64,000 nucleotides of DNA from Burkholderia sp. USMB20 (GTDB lineage Bacteria; Pseudomonadota; Gammaproteobacteria; Burkholderiales; Burkholderiaceae). Positions within the stretch are counted from its first letter, which is position 1. The number at the start of each line of letters is the position of its first letter. Made by a program: the position numbers and the translations under genes. Below, in pieces: positions 18,899 to 28,732 of the stretch. The notes beneath the pieces were generated by a model. The model was not told where the DNA came from. It made no database searches and saw nothing but the letters and a program-made list of their open reading frames with translations. The stretch covers positions 1-64,000 of the forward strand of contig NZ_JTAN02000015.1 in assembly GCF_000949135.2 (NCBI RefSeq), in the 5' to 3' direction.

Positions 18899-20542
18899 AT
18901 GGGTAAGCCGTTGCTGGGCCAGATGATGGACATGCCGTTGCTGGTGTCGTCGCTGATCGCGCATGCCGCGCGTTATGCGGGCGACACGGAGATCGTGTCG
19001 CGGCGCGTGGAAGGCGACCTGCATCGCTACACGTACCGCGACTGCGAGCAGCGCGCGAAGCGCCTCGCGCAGGCGCTCGCACGGCTCGGCGTGGAAGCTG
19101 GCGATCGTGTCGGCACGCTGGCCTGGAACGGCTACCGGCATCTGGAGGCGTACTACGGAATCGGCGGGATGGGCGCCGTGTGCCACACGATCAACCCGCG
19201 GCTCTTTCCCGAGCAGATCGCCTACATCGTCAACCACGCGGAAGACCGCTACGTCTTCTTCGACATCAATTTCGCGCCGCTCGTCGACGCGATCGCGCCG
19301 CAGTGCCCGCACGTGAAGGGCTGGATCGCGATGACGGATGCCGCGCACCTGCCGTCCGGCGCGACGCCGTACCTGTGCTACGAAACGCTCGTCGACGCCG
19401 AGGACGGCCGCTACGACTGGCCGCGCCTCGACGAACTGCAGGCGTCCGGCCTGTGCTACACGTCGGGCACGACCGGCAATCCGAAGGGCGTGCTGTATTC
19501 ACATCGCTCGACGGTGCTGCACGCCTACGGCGCCGCGCTGCCCGACGCGATGAACCTGTCGGCGCTGGACGCGGTGTTGCCCGTCGTGCCGATGTTCCAT
19601 GTGAACGCGTGGGGGCTGCCGTACGCGGTGCCGCTCACCGGCGGCAAGCTGGTGCTGCCCGGCAAGGACCTCGACGGCAAGTCGCTGTACGAACTGATGG
19701 AGGCCGAACGCGTGACGTTCTCCGCGGGCGTGCCGACCGTGTGGCTCGGGCTGCTGAACTACATGCGCGAGGCCGGCGTGCGCTTCTCGACGCTGAACCG
19801 CACGGTGATCGGCGGTTCGGCGTGCCCGCCCGCGATGCTGCGCACGTTCGAGGACGAATACGGCGTGCGCGTGATCCACGCGTGGGGAATGACCGAGCTG
19901 TCGCCGCTCGGCACGCTCGCGAAGCTCAACTGGGCGCAGTCGCAGCGGCCGCTCGACGTGCAGCGCCGGTTGCTGGAGAAGCAGGGGCGCGTGATCTGCG
20001 GTGTCGACATGCGCATCGTCGGCGACGACGGCCGCGAACTGCCGTGGGACGGCGTCGCGTTCGGCGAGTTGCAGGTGCGCGGGCCCTGGGTGATCGATCA
20101 CTACTTCAAGGGCGATACGTCGCCGCTGTCGGACGGCTGGTTCCCGACCGGCGACGTCGCGACGATCGACCCCGACGGCTTCCTGCAGATCACCGACCGC
20201 AGCAAGGACGTGATCAAGTCCGGTGGCGAGTGGATCAGCTCGATCGACATCGAGAACGTCGCGATCGCGCACCCGGGCGTCGCCGAAGCCGCGTGTATCG
20301 CGTGCGCGCACCCGAAATGGACCGAGCGTCCGCTGCTCGTCGTGGTGCCGCGCGAGGGGGCGAACCTGACCCGCGACGCGCTGCTCGCGTTCTACGAAGG
20401 CAAGGTCGCGAAGTGGTGGGTGCCCGACGATGTCGTGTTCGTCGAATCGCTGCCGCACACCGCGACCGGCAAGCTGCAGAAGCTGAAGCTGCGCGAGACG
20501 TTCCGCGACTACGTGCTGCCGACGGCGCGCTGCGCACCGTAA
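18899..20542 (+). CDS. Acyl-CoA ligase (AMP-forming), DmdB/medium-chain type
   Basis: The 547-residue ANL-superfamily enzyme activates a carboxylic acid to its CoA thioester through an acyl-AMP. The P-loop motif is [16 protein letters not shown] (about 184-199). The adenylate motif is in [13 protein letters not shown]. The C-terminal hinge and catalytic region is [25 protein letters not shown]-type, and the catalytic Lys lies in [12 protein letters not shown]. It resembles 3-methylthiopropionyl-CoA ligases and medium/long-chain fatty acyl-CoA ligases. It starts a plus-strand group with beta-oxidation enzymes. A GGGAGA ribosome-binding site precedes ATG 18899. The exact acid cannot be told. 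Confidence 0.88.
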   Translation: MGKPLLGQMMDMPLLVSSLIAHAARYAGDTEIVSRRVEGDLHRYTYRDCEQRAKRLAQALARLGVEAGDRVGTLAWNGYRHLEAYYGIGGMGAVCHTINPRLFPEQIAYIVNHAEDRYVFFDINFAPLVDAIAPQCPHVKGWIAMTDAAHLPSGATPYLCYETLVDAEDGRYDWPRLDELQASGLCYTSGTTGNPKGVLYSHRSTVLHAYGAALPDAMNLSALDAVLPVVPMFHVNAWGLPYAVPLTGGKLVLPGKDLDGKSLYELMEAERVTFSAGVPTVWLGLLNYMREAGVRFSTLNRTVIGGSACPPAMLRTFEDEYGVRVIHAWGMTELSPLGTLAKLNWAQSQRPLDVQRRLLEKQGRVICGVDMRIVGDDGRELPWDGVAFGELQVRGPWVIDHYFKGDTSPLSDGWFPTGDVATIDPDGFLQITDRSKDVIKSGGEWISSIDIENVAIAHPGVAEAACIACAHPKWTERPLLVVVPREGANLTRDALLAFYEGKVAKWWVPDDVVFVESLPHTATGKLQKLKLRETFRDYVLPTARCAP

Positions 20543-20609
20543 GCCGCGGCCGCCGACGGCCCGCCGCGCGGTCGCCCGATCCGGCCCCCGGATCGGGAAT
20601 AAAATCAAA

Positions 20610-20639
20610 TTGAACGACCGTGCTTTTTCGTTGTATGCT
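20610..20639 (+). promoter_or_regulatory. Candidate sigma-70 promoter of the FadB-like gene
   Basis: -35 TTGAAC (20610-20615) and -10 TATGCT (20634-20639) are 18 bases apart, in a locally AT-rich stretch 87 bases before the ATG of the FadB-like gene. The transcription start would be near 20646. Confidence 0.45.
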
Positions 20640-20725
20640 GCCTCCGTTCGATCCGGACATGCGGCCGTTCGACCGCGCACAATGAAGCGCAGCCACCCCG
20701 GCGCGCGATGCATGGAGGCAGGCAG

Positions 20726-22810
20726 ATGGCAGTGGATTACTCGACTCGCGACGGCGTGGCCGTCATCACGCTCAACAATCCGCCGGTCAACGGGCTCGGC
20801 CTGTCGACGCGCCAGGGCGTCATGGACGCGCTCGATCGTGCCGCGCAGGATCCGTCGGTCACGGCGATCGTGCTGACCGGCGCGGGCCGCGCGTTCTCGG
20901 GCGGCGCCGACATCACCGAATTCAATACCCCGAAGGCCCTGCAGGAGCCGACGCTGCACACCGTGATCCGCGCGGTGGAGGCGAGCGCGAAGCCGGTCGT
21001 CGCGGCGCTGCACAGCGTCGTGATGGGCGGCGGCCTCGAGCTCGCGCTCGGCGCGCACTATCGCGTCGCGGCGCCCGGTGCGCAGGTCGCGCTGCCCGAA
21101 GTGAAGCTCGGCCTGTTGCCGGGTGCGGGCGGCACGCAGCGCCTGCCACGTGCGGTGGGCCTCGAAACCGCGCTGAACATGATCGTGTCGGGCGCGCCGG
21201 TGCCGTCGGAGCAGCTCGCGAACAGCGGGCTGTTCGACGCGATGGCCGACGGCGACCTGCTCGACGCGGCCGTCGCGTTCGCGCGCAAGGCCGGCGCGCA
21301 GCAGGGGCCGCATCCGCGCGTGCGCGATCGCAGGATCGTCCACGACAATGCCGCGGGCTTCATCCAGTTCGCGCGCAATTCCGCGCGGGCCGCCGCGCCG
21401 AATTTCCCCGCGCCGCACAAGTGCATCGACGCGATCGAGGCCGGCGTGCTGAACGGCTTCGACAAGGGCAGCGTCGCCGAACGCGACGGTTTCGTCGCGC
21501 TGATGATGACGCCGGAAAGCCGCGCGCTGCGGCACGCGTTCTTCGGCGAGCGCGCGGCGAGCAAGATTCCCGACGTGCCGGCCGATACGCCGGTGCGCGA
21601 GATCCGCCGCGTCGGCGTGATCGGCGCGGGCACGATGGGCGGCGGGATCGCGATGAACTTCGTCAACGCGGGCCTGCCCGTCACGCTGCTCGAGACGAAG
21701 CAGGACGCGCTCGACCGCGGCCTCGCCACGATCCGCAAGAACTACGACGCGCAGGTGAAGAAGGGCAAGCTCACGCAGCAGAAGCTCGACGCGCGCATGG
21801 CGCTGATCACGCCGACGCTGTCCTACGACGACCTGAAGGACGCGGACCTGATCGTCGAGGCCGTGTTCGAGGAACTCGGCGTGAAGGAGCAGGTGTTCGG
21901 CCGGCTCGACGCGGTGGCGAAGCCCGGTGCGATCCTCGCGTCGAACACGTCGACGCTCGATGTCGACAAGATCGCCGCGTTCACGAAGCGTCCGCAGGAC
22001 GTGGTCGGCATGCACTTCTTCAGCCCGGCCAACGTGATGAAGCTGCTCGAGGTCGTGCGCGGCGCACAGACCGCGAAGGACGTGCTCGCGACCGTGATGG
22101 CGGTCGCCAAGAAGATCCGCAAGACGGCGGTGGTGTCGGGCGTGTGCGACGGCTTCATCGGCAACCGGATGATCGAGCAGTACATCCGCCAGGCGCTCTT
22201 CATGCTCGAGGAAGGCGCGCTGCCCGCACAGGTCGATCGCGCGATCGAGACGTTCGGTTTCGCGATGGGCCCGTTCCGGATGAGCGACCTCGCCGGCAAC
22301 GACATCGGCTGGGCGATCCGCAAGCGCCGCTACGTCGAGAAACCCGATCTGCACTACTCGAAGATCGCCGACCGCCTGTGCGAGCAGGGCCGTTTCGGCC
22401 AGAAGACGGGCGGCGGCTGGTACGACTACGTGCCGGGCGAGCGCAAGGCGAAGCCGTCGGCGCTCGTCGACGAGATGGTCGTCGCGTATTCGAAGGAGCG
22501 CGGCGTCGAGCGGCGCAAGATCGGCGACGACGAGATCGTCGAGCGGCTCGTGTTCGCGCTCGTCAACGAAGGCGCGAAGATCCTCGAGGAGAAGATTGCG
22601 TCGAAGGCGTCCGACATCGACATGGTCTATCTGACCGGTTACGGGTTCCCGCTGTGGCGGGGCGGCCCGATGCTGTATGCGGACATGGTCGGCCTCTACA
22701 ACGTCGAGCGCGCGATCCGCCGCTATGCGGCCGCGCCGAACGGCGACGCGTGGCAGCTCGCGCCGTCGATCGTCGAGCTCGCCAGGGCCGGGCGCGGGTT
22801 CAACGGCTGA
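20726..22810 (+). CDS. Fused enoyl-CoA hydratase/3-hydroxyacyl-CoA dehydrogenase (FadB/FadJ-like)
   Basis: The 694-residue bifunctional beta-oxidation enzyme has an N-terminal crotonase domain (about 1-270) with FSGGADITEF, the oxyanion-hole and catalytic segment GGGLELALGAHYR, and LLPGAGGTQRLPRA. It is followed by an NAD-dependent dehydrogenase (about 295-690) with VIGAGTMGGGIAMNF, HFFSPANVMKLLE (catalytic His) and CDGFIGNRM. It converts enoyl-CoA to 3-ketoacyl-CoA, which the thiolase encoded at 23536 can cleave. ATG 20726 is chosen over 20708 because GGAGG ends 7 bases before it. Confidence 0.92.
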   Translation: MAVDYSTRDGVAVITLNNPPVNGLGLSTRQGVMDALDRAAQDPSVTAIVLTGAGRAFSGGADITEFNTPKALQEPTLHTVIRAVEASAKPVVAALHSVVMGGGLELALGAHYRVAAPGAQVALPEVKLGLLPGAGGTQRLPRAVGLETALNMIVSGAPVPSEQLANSGLFDAMADGDLLDAAVAFARKAGAQQGPHPRVRDRRIVHDNAAGFIQFARNSARAAAPNFPAPHKCIDAIEAGVLNGFDKGSVAERDGFVALMMTPESRALRHAFFGERAASKIPDVPADTPVREIRRVGVIGAGTMGGGIAMNFVNAGLPVTLLETKQDALDRGLATIRKNYDAQVKKGKLTQQKLDARMALITPTLSYDDLKDADLIVEAVFEELGVKEQVFGRLDAVAKPGAILASNTSTLDVDKIAAFTKRPQDVVGMHFFSPANVMKLLEVVRGAQTAKDVLATVMAVAKKIRKTAVVSGVCDGFIGNRMIEQYIRQALFMLEEGALPAQVDRAIETFGFAMGPFRMSDLAGNDIGWAIRKRRYVEKPDLHYSKIADRLCEQGRFGQKTGGGWYDYVPGERKAKPSALVDEMVVAYSKERGVERRKIGDDEIVERLVFALVNEGAKILEEKIASKASDIDMVYLTGYGFPLWRGGPMLYADMVGLYNVERAIRRYAAAPNGDAWQLAPSIVELARAGRGFNG

Positions 22811-22853
22811 CGGCCCGCGTGACCGCGCGGCCAGGCTTGCAAGGAGAAACGCA

Positions 22854-23486
22854 ATGAAACGCACTGACGACGTGTTGCTCGTGATCGACGTGCAGTACGA
22901 CTTCATGCCGGGCGGCGCACTCGCGGTGCCGGACGGCGACGCGGTCGTGCCGGTGATCAACGCGCTCGCGCAACGTTTCGACCAGGTCGTGCTGACGCAG
23001 GACTGGCACCCGCGCGAACACGTGTCGTTCGCGGCGAACCATCCCGGCCGCGAGCCGTTTTCCACGCTCGCGCTGCCGTACGGCGAGCAGGTGCTGTGGC
23101 CCGTGCACTGCGTGCAGGACACCGAGGGCGCGGCGCTGCATCGCGACCTCGACATTCCGCACGCGCGGCTCGTGATCCGCAAGGGCGGCGACGCGCAGGT
23201 CGACAGCTATTCCGCGTTCGTCGAAGCCGATCGCACGACGCGCACGGGGCTCGCCGGCTACCTGCGCGAGCTCGGCGCGAAGCGCGTGTGGTGCTGCGGG
23301 CTCGCGACCGACTATTGCGTCGCGTGGTCCGCGCTCGATGCGCGCGCGGCCGGCTTCGAGGCGGCCGTGATCAACGACGCATGCCGTGCGATCGACCTGA
23401 ACGGGTCGCTCGCGCACGCATGGCAACAGATGCAGGCGGCGGGCGTCGCACATGTGACGTCCGCGGGCGCGCGCCCGACGGCGTAG
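22854..23486 (+). CDS. pncA: Nicotinamidase (PncA)
   Basis: This 210-residue isochorismatase-fold hydrolase converts nicotinamide to nicotinate in NAD salvage. Catalytic Asp lies in [10 protein letters not shown], metal ligands in DWHPREH (D, H, H), the catalytic Lys in VIRKGGD, and the nucleophile Cys in [18 protein letters not shown] precedes ATG 22854. It lies 43 bases after the FadB-like gene and 49 before the thiolase gene, so it sits inside a beta-oxidation operon. Consumption of NAD by the dehydrogenase may be the link, but this is only a guess. Confidence 0.92.
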   Translation: MKRTDDVLLVIDVQYDFMPGGALAVPDGDAVVPVINALAQRFDQVVLTQDWHPREHVSFAANHPGREPFSTLALPYGEQVLWPVHCVQDTEGAALHRDLDIPHARLVIRKGGDAQVDSYSAFVEADRTTRTGLAGYLRELGAKRVWCCGLATDYCVAWSALDARAAGFEAAVINDACRAIDLNGSLAHAWQQMQAAGVAHVTSAGARPTA

Positions 23487-23535
23487 CGCATTCCTATCCG
23501 ATTCAGGACATGAAGCAGGACCGAAGGAGACTCGC

Positions 23536-24714
23536 ATGACCGAAGCCGTAATCGTATCGACCGCACGCACGCCGCTCGCGAAATCGTGGCGCGGCGCATT
23601 CAACATGACGCACGGCGCGACGCTCGGCGGCCACGTGGTCGCGGCCGCGCTCGAACGCGCGAAGCTGGACCCCGCGCGCATCGAGGACGTGATCATGGGC
23701 TGCGCGAACCCCGAAGGCGCGACCGGCGCGAACATCGCGCGGCAGATCGCGCTGCGCGCCGGGCTGCCGGTGAGCGTGCCGGGGATGACGGTGAACCGTT
23801 TCTGCTCGTCCGGGCTGCAGACCATCGCGCTCGCCGCACAGCGGATCATCGCGGGCGAGGGCGACGTGTATGTCGCGGGCGGCGTCGAATCGATCTCGTG
23901 CGTGCAGAACGAGATGAACCGGCACATGATCCAGGAGGGCTGGCTCGTCGAGCACAAGCCGGAGATCTACTGGAACATGCTCCAGACGGCCGAGAACGTC
24001 GCAAAGCGCTACGGGATCGCGAAGGAGCGGCAGGACGAGTACGGTGTGCGCTCGCAGCTGCGCGCCGCGGCCGCGCAGGAAGCCGGGCGCTTCAACGACG
24101 AGATCGTGCCGATCACCGTGCGGGCAGGCATCGCCGACAAGGCGACGGGCCGGCTGTTCACGCAGGACGTGACGGTGTCGGCCGACGAGGGCATCCGGCC
24201 CGACACGACGCTCGAGGGCGTAGCGAAGATCCGTTCGGCCGTGCCGGGCGGCGTGATCACCGCGGGCAACGCGAGCCAGTTTTCGGACGGCGCGTCGGCG
24301 TGCATGGTGATGAACGCGGATGTCGCGCAGCGCGAAGGGCTGCAGCCGCTCGGCGTGTTCCGCGGTTTCGCGGTCGCCGGTTGCGAGCCGGACGAGATGG
24401 GCATCGGCCCGGTGTTCGCGGTGCCGAAGCTGCTGAAGCAGGCGGGGCTGACGGTCGACGACATCGGCCTGTGGGAGCTCAACGAAGCGTTCGCGGTGCA
24501 AGTGCTGTACTGCCGCGACACGCTCGGGATTCCTGACGACCGCCTGAACGTGAACGGCGGCGCGATCGCGGTCGGCCATCCGTACGGCGTGTCGGGTGCG
24601 CGCCTGACCGGCCATGCGCTGATCGAAGGCAAGCGGCGCGGCGTGAAATACGCGGTCGTCACGATGTGCATCGGCGGCGGGCAGGGGGCTGCCGGCCTGT
24701 TCGAAATCGTCTGA
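23536..24714 (+). CDS. Acetyl-CoA C-acyltransferase (3-ketoacyl-CoA thiolase)
   Basis: The 392-residue thiolase has nucleophile Cys90 in [10 protein letters not shown], the NEAFAVQ motif, [16 protein letters not shown] with the catalytic His, and CIGGGQG with the second Cys. It cleaves 3-ketoacyl-CoA to acetyl-CoA and a shortened acyl-CoA, completing the reaction series begun by the FadB-like enzyme two genes upstream. AAGGAGA lies before ATG 23536. Confidence 0.93.
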   Translation: MTEAVIVSTARTPLAKSWRGAFNMTHGATLGGHVVAAALERAKLDPARIEDVIMGCANPEGATGANIARQIALRAGLPVSVPGMTVNRFCSSGLQTIALAAQRIIAGEGDVYVAGGVESISCVQNEMNRHMIQEGWLVEHKPEIYWNMLQTAENVAKRYGIAKERQDEYGVRSQLRAAAAQEAGRFNDEIVPITVRAGIADKATGRLFTQDVTVSADEGIRPDTTLEGVAKIRSAVPGGVITAGNASQFSDGASACMVMNADVAQREGLQPLGVFRGFAVAGCEPDEMGIGPVFAVPKLLKQAGLTVDDIGLWELNEAFAVQVLYCRDTLGIPDDRLNVNGGAIAVGHPYGVSGARLTGHALIEGKRRGVKYAVVTMCIGGGQGAAGLFEIV

Positions 24715-25032
24715 TATTTGTGCGCAGGAGGGGCGGCCGCGGCTTTCGGGGGACCGAAACCGCGGCCGCGATGCGAATCGGCGAAATCCGTGGGCGATTC
24801 GTAAGAAACAGGAAGCAAACGCCATGCATTCGATGCTGCCGTTTCCCCTTACTTGTCAAACGATTTGCCGCACCTATACTTGCTCTGACATTTGCCTTTC
24901 GGCGGGATGGGCCAACGCGTGCGTCGTACCGGCGCACGTGACGCGTTTCCGGTAGCCGGCGAAGACGATGCATCGCGCGTTTCCGGCACCGTGGGCGTTC
25001 GAACCACGCAGCAGACCGAAACGGGGACCAAA
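24715..25032 (+). promoter_or_regulatory. Intergenic region with sigma-70 promoter for the diguanylate cyclase gene and a long possible leader
   Basis: The best promoter in the gap is TTGTCA (24853-24858) and TATACT (24875-24880) with a 16-base spacer. Transcription would start near 24887. From there to the favoured TTG start (25033) is about 146 bases. That leader is open in the coding frame, so longer forms starting at TTG 24892 or ATG 24907 cannot be excluded. I looked for a cyclic-di-GMP riboswitch core and did not find it. Confidence 0.5.
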
Positions 25033-26433
25033 TTGAGCACGACCTATGCAGCCGGGGAACCGCCGCGCGTCGTCAGCGCGGCCGCGAGGCTCTACGCGAA
25101 ATGCCTGCTGGTCGGTTTTGCATTGCTGCCGGCCTATCTGATTGCCTATCTGTGGTTCTTCAGCGACCCGCACGTCGTGTTCGAGAACCACGCATTCCAT
25201 GAAATCGCGATCGCGGCCGCGACCCTCGAAGGCGCGTTCGTCACCTACGTGACGTGGGTGTGCTACCGGTCGTCCGGCGAGCCGCTGCTGCGCTGGCTGA
25301 CGCTCGGCTTTCTCGGCTTCGCGATGATCTACGCGCTGCACGGTCTGTTCACCGGGATGGCGCACCACAACATCTGGCTGTTCCTGCTGTACGGGCCCGC
25401 CTCGCGCCTCGTGATGTCGATCCTGCTGCTCACGGGCCTGCTGTCGTATTCGCAGCCGCCCGATCGAGCGGAGAAGCGTACGCGCGCGCGCACGTGGCTG
25501 CCGTGGGTCGTGTTGTTCGTGACCATCAACGTCGCGGTTGCGTACATCGCCTATTCGCCGGTCGCCGGCGCGCCGGGTACGCGGCTGTCGATGGAAGGCG
25601 GCGCGCTGGTGTTTTCGCTGCTGAACGTCGGCGTGCTGCTCGCGCGGCGCATCCGCTCGCCGCTGATGGTGATCTACGGCGTGTCGATCATGGCGTTCGC
25701 GCTGTCGTCGCTCGCGTTCATCCTCGGCAAGCCGTGGAATCACATGTGGTGGCTCGCGCATGCGATCTTCGCGGGCGGGTTCTTCCTGCTCAGCTACGGC
25801 GTCGTGCAGGCGCTGCAGACGACGCGCTCGTTCTCGGCGATCTACAGCCAGGAAGACCTAATGAGCCGGCTGTCGGAATCGATGGCGCGCACCGAGAGTG
25901 CGTTGCAGGAACTGCGCCGCACGAACCAGAAGCTCGAATACATGGCCGCGACCGATCCGATGACGGGCGCGTCCAACCGCCGCCAGTTCATCGCGCAGGT
26001 CGAGCGCGAGATCGTGCGCGCGGAACGCGACGGCACGCCGTTTTGCCTGCTCGCGCTCGATCTCGACAACTTCAAGAACATCAACGATGCATACGGGCAT
26101 CAGATCGGCGACGAGGTGCTGCGCGGCGTCGTGCGCCAGTGTCTCGAGGCGATACGTCCGGCCGGTGCGCTCGCGCGAGTCGGCGGCGAGGAGTTCATGG
26201 CGCTGTTGCCCGAGATGCCGCTCGAGGGTGCTCGCATGACGGCCGAGCGCGTGCGTTCGTCGATCGCGAGTTCGCCGTTCGGGCTGGATTTCAAGCGCGT
26301 GCAGGTGACGGTCAGTGTCGGCGTCGCGCAGTATGGGGTCGACGGCGGGACGGTCGATGCGTTGTTGCGCGCGGTCGATGAACGCTTGTATCAGGCGAAG
26401 CGGGACGGGCGCAATCGCGTGGTCGCGCACTGA
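25033..26433 (+). CDS. Membrane diguanylate cyclase (7-8 TM sensor, GGDEF domain)
   Basis: From TTG 25033 the product has 466 residues. The N-terminal half carries about seven or eight hydrophobic helices (residues about 15-265), a membrane sensor of unrecognised type. A short coiled-coil linker (ARTESALQELRRTNQKLEYM) follows, then a GGDEF domain (about 300-460). Its active-site motif reads GGEEF in ARVGGEEFMALLPE, and DPMTGASNRRQF is the usual start of the domain, so it should make cyclic-di-GMP. No EAL domain is present. TTG is favoured by GGGG six bases upstream and by where hydrophobic sequence begins; ATG 24907 would add 42 residues. Confidence 0.82.
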   Translation: MSTTYAAGEPPRVVSAAARLYAKCLLVGFALLPAYLIAYLWFFSDPHVVFENHAFHEIAIAAATLEGAFVTYVTWVCYRSSGEPLLRWLTLGFLGFAMIYALHGLFTGMAHHNIWLFLLYGPASRLVMSILLLTGLLSYSQPPDRAEKRTRARTWLPWVVLFVTINVAVAYIAYSPVAGAPGTRLSMEGGALVFSLLNVGVLLARRIRSPLMVIYGVSIMAFALSSLAFILGKPWNHMWWLAHAIFAGGFFLLSYGVVQALQTTRSFSAIYSQEDLMSRLSESMARTESALQELRRTNQKLEYMAATDPMTGASNRRQFIAQVEREIVRAERDGTPFCLLALDLDNFKNINDAYGHQIGDEVLRGVVRQCLEAIRPAGALARVGGEEFMALLPEMPLEGARMTAERVRSSIASSPFGLDFKRVQVTVSVGVAQYGVDGGTVDALLRAVDERLYQAKRDGRNRVVAH

Positions 26434-26530
26434 CGGACGAGCGCCGCGCATCCGGCGGCGTGGTGTGCTCGGATGCAGCGCAATGGCGGCGCGATGCGAT
26501 GTCCGCGCGGTTTGCGTCCGGCCTGAATGA

Positions 26531-26563
26531 AGCCCCGTACGCGAATGTGCGTGCGGGGCTTTC
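26531..26563. terminator. Bidirectional terminator between GGDEF gene and lipoprotein gene
   Basis: AGCCCCGTACGC (26531-26542) pairs with GCGTGCGGGGCT (26549-26560) apart from one G-T pair. A/T residues on both sides suit termination of the two convergent genes. Confidence 0.75.
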
Positions 26564-26566
26564 GTT

Positions 26567-28732
26567 TCATTGGTGCATCGTCTGGCGAGCCGCGATGGCC
26601 GCCGCCTGCTGTGGCTGCGCATCCTTCATCCGCTCCATCGCCTGCCACCAGTACTTGCCGGTCCGCAGTTGCGGATCACGAATCGCGAGATACGTCGTAC
26701 TCCACAGCTGCGCCGCATTGGCCTCGGTCGCGTCCGCGCTGCGCGTGCCGAACGCGTCGGTCTGATACCGGCCGTTCACGTACGACCACGTCCACATCTC
26801 CGACGTGCGCATGTCGCGCCCGTTCGAGATCACTTGCCAGATCGTCTGCCGTGCCTGCGTCAGCAGCGCGCGTGTCGTGTCCGACAGATCCTGGCGCGCG
26901 AGTTGCCGATCGAGCCCGGCGACCCACATCGCCTGCTGCCACGACCAGATCACGGTGCCGTGATACGCGGAACTCGTGAACTTCGGCCACAGTGCCTGGC
27001 TCGCATACGCCGGATTCGCGATCAGCATCCCGACATCGGTGACGAGCCCGGTCGGGAAGGGCCGCGTGACGTCGGCGACGATGCGCTGGAGTTCGTCGTC
27101 CGGCGGCGTGCCGAACAGCAGCGCGAAGCCGCCGTCGGAATTCATCACCGGAACCGGCGTGCCCTGCTGGTCGAGCGACAACGCGTAGAACGTGAGCGGC
27201 GCGCCCGGCGCGGTGCCGGCCGGTACGCCGGCGGACGGCGCATACGCCGACACGTCGGTCGTCGCCTGTGCGGCCGGCACGCTCACCTGGAACAGCGGCG
27301 GCGCCTGCCGTTCCCACGTGGCCGCTTCGGCCGCCGTGTTCGCGAGTGCCGCGCGTTGCCCGGCGTCCAGGTACGGATCGAGCAGGCCGCGCGTGAGGAA
27401 CGCGTTCGCCGCGCGCAGCGCGGCCGGCACGAGCACCGCGTTCACGTCGTACGGATAGACACCGCCGCCGAGCCCGTCGGTGCTGTCGCGCCAGTTGCCG
27501 ACGATCTCGCCGGGCCGCAGGTGGATCAGGTTCGCAACCGACGGCTGCTGCGCGAACGGCTGCGCGGTCGCCGCGACGTTCAGCAGGTTGACGACGAGCC
27601 GGCTGCCATTGGTCTGACCGTCGCCGCCGCGCTGCGCGAGATAGGCGGTCGCGCGCGCCTGGCCGCGCGTGTCGTCGATCAGCCACGCCGCCGCGATCGG
27701 CGCGAGCAGGTAGTCGCTGTCGATCATCTTGTAGTCGTAGGTCGGCGTCGCATCGTTCGGCCGGCCGTGCTTCGCGTTGTCGACCAGTGCGAATTCGCCG
27801 ATGCCTTCCTCGTGCGCGACCTTGCCGTCGTTCGACAGGCGGCTCAGTACCGACGTCAGGCCGGCCTCGATCGCCGCCGGTTCGAGCACCGGCATCAGCA
27901 TGCGCACCGAAATCAGCGTGTCGCGGCCGAAATACGTGTCGTACTGCCACGAGCCGGCCAGCAGCTTGTCGTGGAAGCTCAGGAATTCGAGCACGTTCTG
28001 GCTGACCGGGTCGGGATTCGCGGACGGGGCGAGCAGGTCGGCGCGCGTGATCGGCGACATCGGCGTCTCGCCCGACAGCGCGTCGACATGCAGCTTCAGC
28101 GTGCGCGTACCGGCCGCCGCGCGCAGCACCAGCTTGCCGTCCGCGGCCGTCGCGATGCTGCCGCCGTCCCGCGGCGTGATGCGCAGTGCGTAGCCGGGGG
28201 CGCGGTCGAGCCGGTCGCGCTGCCATTGCGCGGCGCTGCCCTGGATCGTCGGGGCGGTGACGATCTCCGGCGGAATCGTCGCGCCGCCGTTGAAGTCGCG
28301 CAGGAAGCGCACGTTGCTGAGCACGCCCTGGCGGATCGTCAGCGTGTCGGTGTCGACCGACACGTCGGCGCCGATGCCGTACAGCGGGCGGCCGTGCGGG
28401 TCGGGTGCCGACAGTGCGGACGGTGGCGTGTCGAGGCTCCAGTTCACCGGCTGCGCGGTGTCGTCGAACCACAGCCCGGTGCCGCTGTTGCCGGCCGGAA
28501 ACACGACAAGCAGACGCGGCTTCGTCGACGAGCGCACCAGCAGATGGGCCGCGACCTTGTCCTGCCGGTAGAACGCGTTGATCTGCCCGCCGGCGTCCAT
28601 GCGGAACGACAGCGCGGCGCTGGAAGAGGGTGGCGGGTCGTTTGAACGGACGTCGTCGTCGTTGCAGGCGGCGAGCAGGCCGGCGCAGATGAATCCCAGA
28701 CACAGCGATTTCGTGAAGCGATGCACGTTCAT
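26567..28732 (-). CDS. Large lipoprotein with a glycosidase-like (six-hairpin) domain
   Basis: The 721-residue protein begins with a lipoprotein signal peptide (lipobox LLAAC, Cys22) and a Ser/Pro linker. The middle and C-terminal parts resemble (alpha/alpha)6 glycosidases of the debranching-enzyme/GH15-GH63 type: SWQYDTYFGRDTLISVRM near 265, EEGIGEF, TYDYKMIDSDYLLAPIAAAW and TVIWSWQQAMW. I infer a periplasmic or outer-membrane-attached sugar hydrolase or binding protein; catalytic acids cannot be assigned surely. AGGAGG is 7 bases before ATG 28732. It stands alone, with an AT-rich promoter region upstream and a terminator downstream. Confidence 0.75.
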   Translation of the reverse strand: MNVHRFTKSLCLGFICAGLLAACNDDDVRSNDPPPSSSAALSFRMDAGGQINAFYRQDKVAAHLLVRSSTKPRLLVVFPAGNSGTGLWFDDTAQPVNWSLDTPPSALSAPDPHGRPLYGIGADVSVDTDTLTIRQGVLSNVRFLRDFNGGATIPPEIVTAPTIQGSAAQWQRDRLDRAPGYALRITPRDGGSIATAADGKLVLRAAAGTRTLKLHVDALSGETPMSPITRADLLAPSANPDPVSQNVLEFLSFHDKLLAGSWQYDTYFGRDTLISVRMLMPVLEPAAIEAGLTSVLSRLSNDGKVAHEEGIGEFALVDNAKHGRPNDATPTYDYKMIDSDYLLAPIAAAWLIDDTRGQARATAYLAQRGGDGQTNGSRLVVNLLNVAATAQPFAQQPSVANLIHLRPGEIVGNWRDSTDGLGGGVYPYDVNAVLVPAALRAANAFLTRGLLDPYLDAGQRAALANTAAEAATWERQAPPLFQVSVPAAQATTDVSAYAPSAGVPAGTAPGAPLTFYALSLDQQGTPVPVMNSDGGFALLFGTPPDDELQRIVADVTRPFPTGLVTDVGMLIANPAYASQALWPKFTSSAYHGTVIWSWQQAMWVAGLDRQLARQDLSDTTRALLTQARQTIWQVISNGRDMRTSEMWTWSYVNGRYQTDAFGTRSADATEANAAQLWSTTYLAIRDPQLRTGKYWWQAMERMKDAQPQQAAAIAARQTMHQ

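Noticed and set aside
19499-23182. A 1227-codon open frame on the minus strand
   Set aside because: It covers parts of three plus-strand genes with clear families and has the Arg/His-rich composition of an antisense shadow.
24887-25032. Possible cyclic-di-GMP riboswitch before the diguanylate cyclase gene
   Set aside because: The conserved core elements were not found; only a short GGTAGCCGG string is reminiscent.
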